In this document: positions 7,346 through 9,554 of the stretch, piece after piece
Layout of the letters: each line of letters opens with the position of its first letter
Numbering within the stretch: position 1 is the first letter of the stretch
Source: JADFUS01 sp036653215
GTDB taxonomy: Bacteria; Bacteroidota; Bacteroidia; Bacteroidales; Rikenellaceae
Direction of reading: 5' to 3'
NCBI GenBank assembly: GCA_036653215.1
Contig: JAVVUK010000063.1
Location: 1 to 9,554 of the forward strand
Length of the DNA stretch: 9,554 nt
Position numbers and translations under genes: made by a program
Notes under the pieces: model-generated
Told to the model about the DNA's origin: nothing
The model's input: the letters and a program-made list of their open reading frames with translations, nothing else
Databases searched by the model: none

Positions 7346-9174
7346 TGAGTAATAGGAGCTTACATCTGCTAATTTTTGTAGCTATTTTATTAATAGCTAT
7401 CATCTCAAGGCTCTTGTATATTCAGGTTATTGATGACAGTTATTCTAAAATTTCAAAGACAAACAGCGTGAAGGAGGTGAACATCATCCCTGCACGTGGA
7501 GAAGTGATTGACAGGAAAGGCTTTTTCCTTGCTCAAAGCAGAGAGTCTTATGACTTGCTTGTTACTCCTCGTGAGTTAGAGTCTTTTGACACGACGCTTG
7601 TGTGTGAGATTTTAAGCATAGACAAGGAACGTATGAGGGCTATAATTGCTAAAGCAAAGAAATATTCTTATCTCAAGCCATCACTCGCCGTTCCACAAAT
7701 AGAACACATCGCAAAACTCCGCTTTGACGAACTTGGAATTAGCGGATTTACCACTCGTTATCGTACCGTTCGTCACTACCCTCATAACACTGCCGGCAAC
7801 ATATTAGGTTATATCGGAGAGGTAAACTATAACGACCTTGACCGTGACGAATATTACAGCATGGGCGACTATATCGGCAAGACCGATATAGAGAGACGTT
7901 ATGAGAAGTTGTTACGTGGAGAGAAGGGTAAAAGTTATAATATTGTCGATGCCTATGGACGTTATCAAGGTCAATTTAAAGACGGAGAGATGGACATAGA
8001 ACCCGTTAGGGGCTCCACATTAACACTTAGCATAGATCATAAACTACAAAAACTTGCCGAAGAGCTTATGGTAGGCAAGGTAGGCTCGGTGGTGGCAATA
8101 GAGCCATCAACAGGAGAGATATTAGCTATGGTGAGCAGTCCTACGTTTAACCCAGATACCCTTATCGGAAGTAATCGTTCTCGCAATTATGGAACTCTTG
8201 TCAACAACCCTCGACAACCTCTCTTTAACCGTTCCATAAAAGCAGCATACCCTCCTGGCTCAACATTTAAAATGGCAATGGGGCTTATTGCTCTTCAAGA
8301 GGGTGTCACAAACGAGACAGAAAAGTTTTATTGTCATGGAGGCTTTCGTGTTAAAGGTCTTCGAGTCGGATGTCACCAACATTACTCACCCTTAGCTTTA
8401 GAATTTGCGCTTCAAACCTCGTGTAACGCCTATTTCTGTGAGGTTTTCCGTCGTGTAATACAAAATAAAAAATACCTTTCTGTACAGGTGGCTTTAGACA
8501 AATGGGCTGAATACCTACATAGCTTCGGCTTTGGAGAAAGGCTTGAGATAGACGTTGACGGAGAGGCAACCGGATTTGTACCCACATCGTCATTCTATGA
8601 CAGAGCCTATAACGGACGCTGGAACTCTTTGTCTGTGATCTCCCTTGCCATAGGACAAGCAGAACTCAGCATCACACCTCTTCAACTTGCCAATTTTGCA
8701 GCTATACTTGCAAACAGAGGCTATTATTTCACTCCACACATACTAAAAAAGATAGACGGAATACCAAACGTGGATAATAAATATACCATTAAGCACCACA
8801 CCATGATAGACCAGAAATACTTCTCTCCGGTTGTCGAAGCTATGTGGAAAAGTGTGAATTTGGAAGGCACAGGTGCTTTGGCTCGTGTAGAGGGGCTTGA
8901 TATATGTGGGAAGACAGGCACCGCACAAAACAGTCGTGGAGACGACCACTCTACATTTATAGCTTTCGCCCCTAAGGACAACCCTAAAATTGCCGTTTCT
9001 GCATATGTGGAACATGGTCGTTGGGGAGCGGCGGCAGCTCTTCCAATAGTGTCTCTTATGATTGAGCAATATATGAACGACACCATAACACGTCCATGGC
9101 TTGTGGAAAACATGAAAAAGTTATCTCTAAACTATCCTCAATATGATAAGAAGAAGCAACTCCCAAAGCAGTAA
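7345..9174 (+). CDS. mrdA: Penicillin-binding protein 2, elongasome transpeptidase
   Basis: PBP2 is the class B penicillin-binding protein that cross-links new peptidoglycan in the lateral wall, working with the RodA glycosyltransferase. Residues 5-24 are the single N-terminal membrane anchor. Residues about 45-220 form the pedestal/dimerisation region (IPARGEVIDRKG at 48-59, DYIGKTDIERRYEKLLRG at 175-192). The transpeptidase domain runs from about 222 to 580 and has all three catalytic motifs: SxxK at S306-TF-K309, SxN at S359-C-N361 and KTG at 523-525 (CGKTGTAQ). The 609 residues are normal for the family. Residues 330-365 are rich in Cys and His (C330, H331, C343, H344, H346, C360, C365), a possible metal site near the active centre. 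It starts one base before the mreD end, and its last 32 bases overlap the rodA start. Being next to rodA and mreBCD marks it as PBP2 rather than the division enzyme FtsI. Confidence 0.97.
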   Translation: MSNRSLHLLIFVAILLIAIISRLLYIQVIDDSYSKISKTNSVKEVNIIPARGEVIDRKGFFLAQSRESYDLLVTPRELESFDTTLVCEILSIDKERMRAIIAKAKKYSYLKPSLAVPQIEHIAKLRFDELGISGFTTRYRTVRHYPHNTAGNILGYIGEVNYNDLDRDEYYSMGDYIGKTDIERRYEKLLRGEKGKSYNIVDAYGRYQGQFKDGEMDIEPVRGSTLTLSIDHKLQKLAEELMVGKVGSVVAIEPSTGEILAMVSSPTFNPDTLIGSNRSRNYGTLVNNPRQPLFNRSIKAAYPPGSTFKMAMGLIALQEGVTNETEKFYCHGGFRVKGLRVGCHQHYSPLALEFALQTSCNAYFCEVFRRVIQNKKYLSVQVALDKWAEYLHSFGFGERLEIDVDGEATGFVPTSSFYDRAYNGRWNSLSVISLAIGQAELSITPLQLANFAAILANRGYYFTPHILKKIDGIPNVDNKYTIKHHTMIDQKYFSPVVEAMWKSVNLEGTGALARVEGLDICGKTGTAQNSRGDDHSTFIAFAPKDNPKIAVSAYVEHGRWGAAAALPIVSLMIEQYMNDTITRPWLVENMKKLSLNYPQYDKKKQLPKQ

Positions 9175-9554
9175 TATCGATTGGATGCTTGTTACGCTCT
9201 ATCTTATACTTGTAGTAATGGGGTGGTTAACAATATGGTCTGCGACAACAAACTCTGTGACATCAACAATTTCCAATAAAGGATTGATGCAAGGAGTGTG
9301 GGTCATAATATCGTTACTTGGAGCTTTGGCAATAATGAAAATAGACCCTCGCTATTTCTTCTCTCTCGCCTTTCCTTTCTATTGGATTATGGTTTTTGTA
9401 TTGCTATTGACAATTTTTTTAGGGACAGAGATAAACGGAGCTAAGTCGTGGTTGGTGATAGGACCGATGCGTGTTCAGCCTGCCGAGTTAGGGAAGTTGG
9501 CAACAGCACTTGCTGTGGCTCGTCTTATGAAAGATTATCGTTTTAACATAAAAA
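9143..9554 (+). CDS. rodA: Peptidoglycan glycosyltransferase RodA (5' part; 3' end outside window)
   Basis: RodA is the SEDS-family membrane glycosyltransferase that polymerises lipid II into glycan strands with PBP2. The first 137 codons are present. The start is placed at the ATG at 9143, inside the last 32 bases of the PBP2 gene. This gives MIRRSNSQSSNIDWMLVTLY, in which a short polar cytoplasmic lead and the IDW before the first helix are typical of Bacteroidota RodA. A later in-frame ATG at 9185 would remove that lead. Three membrane helices are seen (about 15-34, 49-63 and 74-92). They are followed by the SEDS signature GAKSWLVIGPMRVQPAELGK at about 98-117, which is diagnostic for RodA/FtsW. 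Association with PBP2 and mreBCD favours RodA over FtsW. Confidence 0.94.
   Translation, partial: MIRRSNSQSSNIDWMLVTLYLILVVMGWLTIWSATTNSVTSTISNKGLMQGVWVIISLLGALAIMKIDPRYFFSLAFPFYWIMVFVLLLTIFLGTEINGAKSWLVIGPMRVQPAELGKLATALAVARLMKDYRFNIK

Noticed and set aside
9175..9184. Intergenic gap between PBP2 and rodA
   Set aside because: The rodA frame is open through this stretch to the ATG at 9143, so it is coding rather than intergenic.

Overview
The window looks like chromosomal DNA of a Bacteroidota member, most likely the order Bacteroidales. Four things point there: a purH-mreB-mreC-mreD-PBP2-rodA gene order that I know from Bacteroides and relatives, a PCMD-type lipoprotein, a DUF3127 protein, and two upstream sites that fit the Bacteroidota housekeeping promoter (-7 TAnnTTTG) rather than the E. 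coli -35/-10 type. Start sites lack clear Shine-Dalgarno sequences, which also fits this phylum. Genus cannot be decided from the sequence alone.

Left part, minus strand (2972 down to 1): a likely three-gene operon. A promoter at 2943-2972 is followed by two tandem paralogous exported proteins that look like outer-membrane beta-barrels (2913-1990 and 1986-1094, 3 bases apart). Next, 29 bases on, comes a lipoprotein with an N-terminal Ig-like domain and a PCMD (putative carbohydrate metabolism) domain, which runs off the left edge of the window. The second barrel gene is interrupted by a 10-N assembly gap. The two reading frames either side are one gene, and the apparent frame change comes from the gap length.

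Middle (2914-3067): a 154-base divergent intergenic region holding promoters for both directions.

Right part, plus strand (3068 to 9554): one tightly packed gene train. It begins with a small DUF3127 protein with an SSB-like acidic tail, then purH (last two steps of IMP synthesis), then the rod-shape/elongasome set mreB, mreC, mreD, PBP2 (mrdA) and rodA, which is cut by the right edge. Gaps are 11, 7 and 5 bases, followed by overlaps of 8, 1 and 32 bases, so co-transcription and translational coupling are likely. MreB filaments, the MreC/MreD membrane partners, the transpeptidase PBP2 and the glycosyltransferase RodA together build the lateral cell wall. purH is biochemically unrelated, and its place here is a lineage habit.

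Most of the window is ordinary core genome. The accessory part worth a second look is the minus-strand barrel-barrel-PCMD operon, whose function I cannot name. I see no RNA genes, CRISPR arrays, insertion sequences or convincing terminators.
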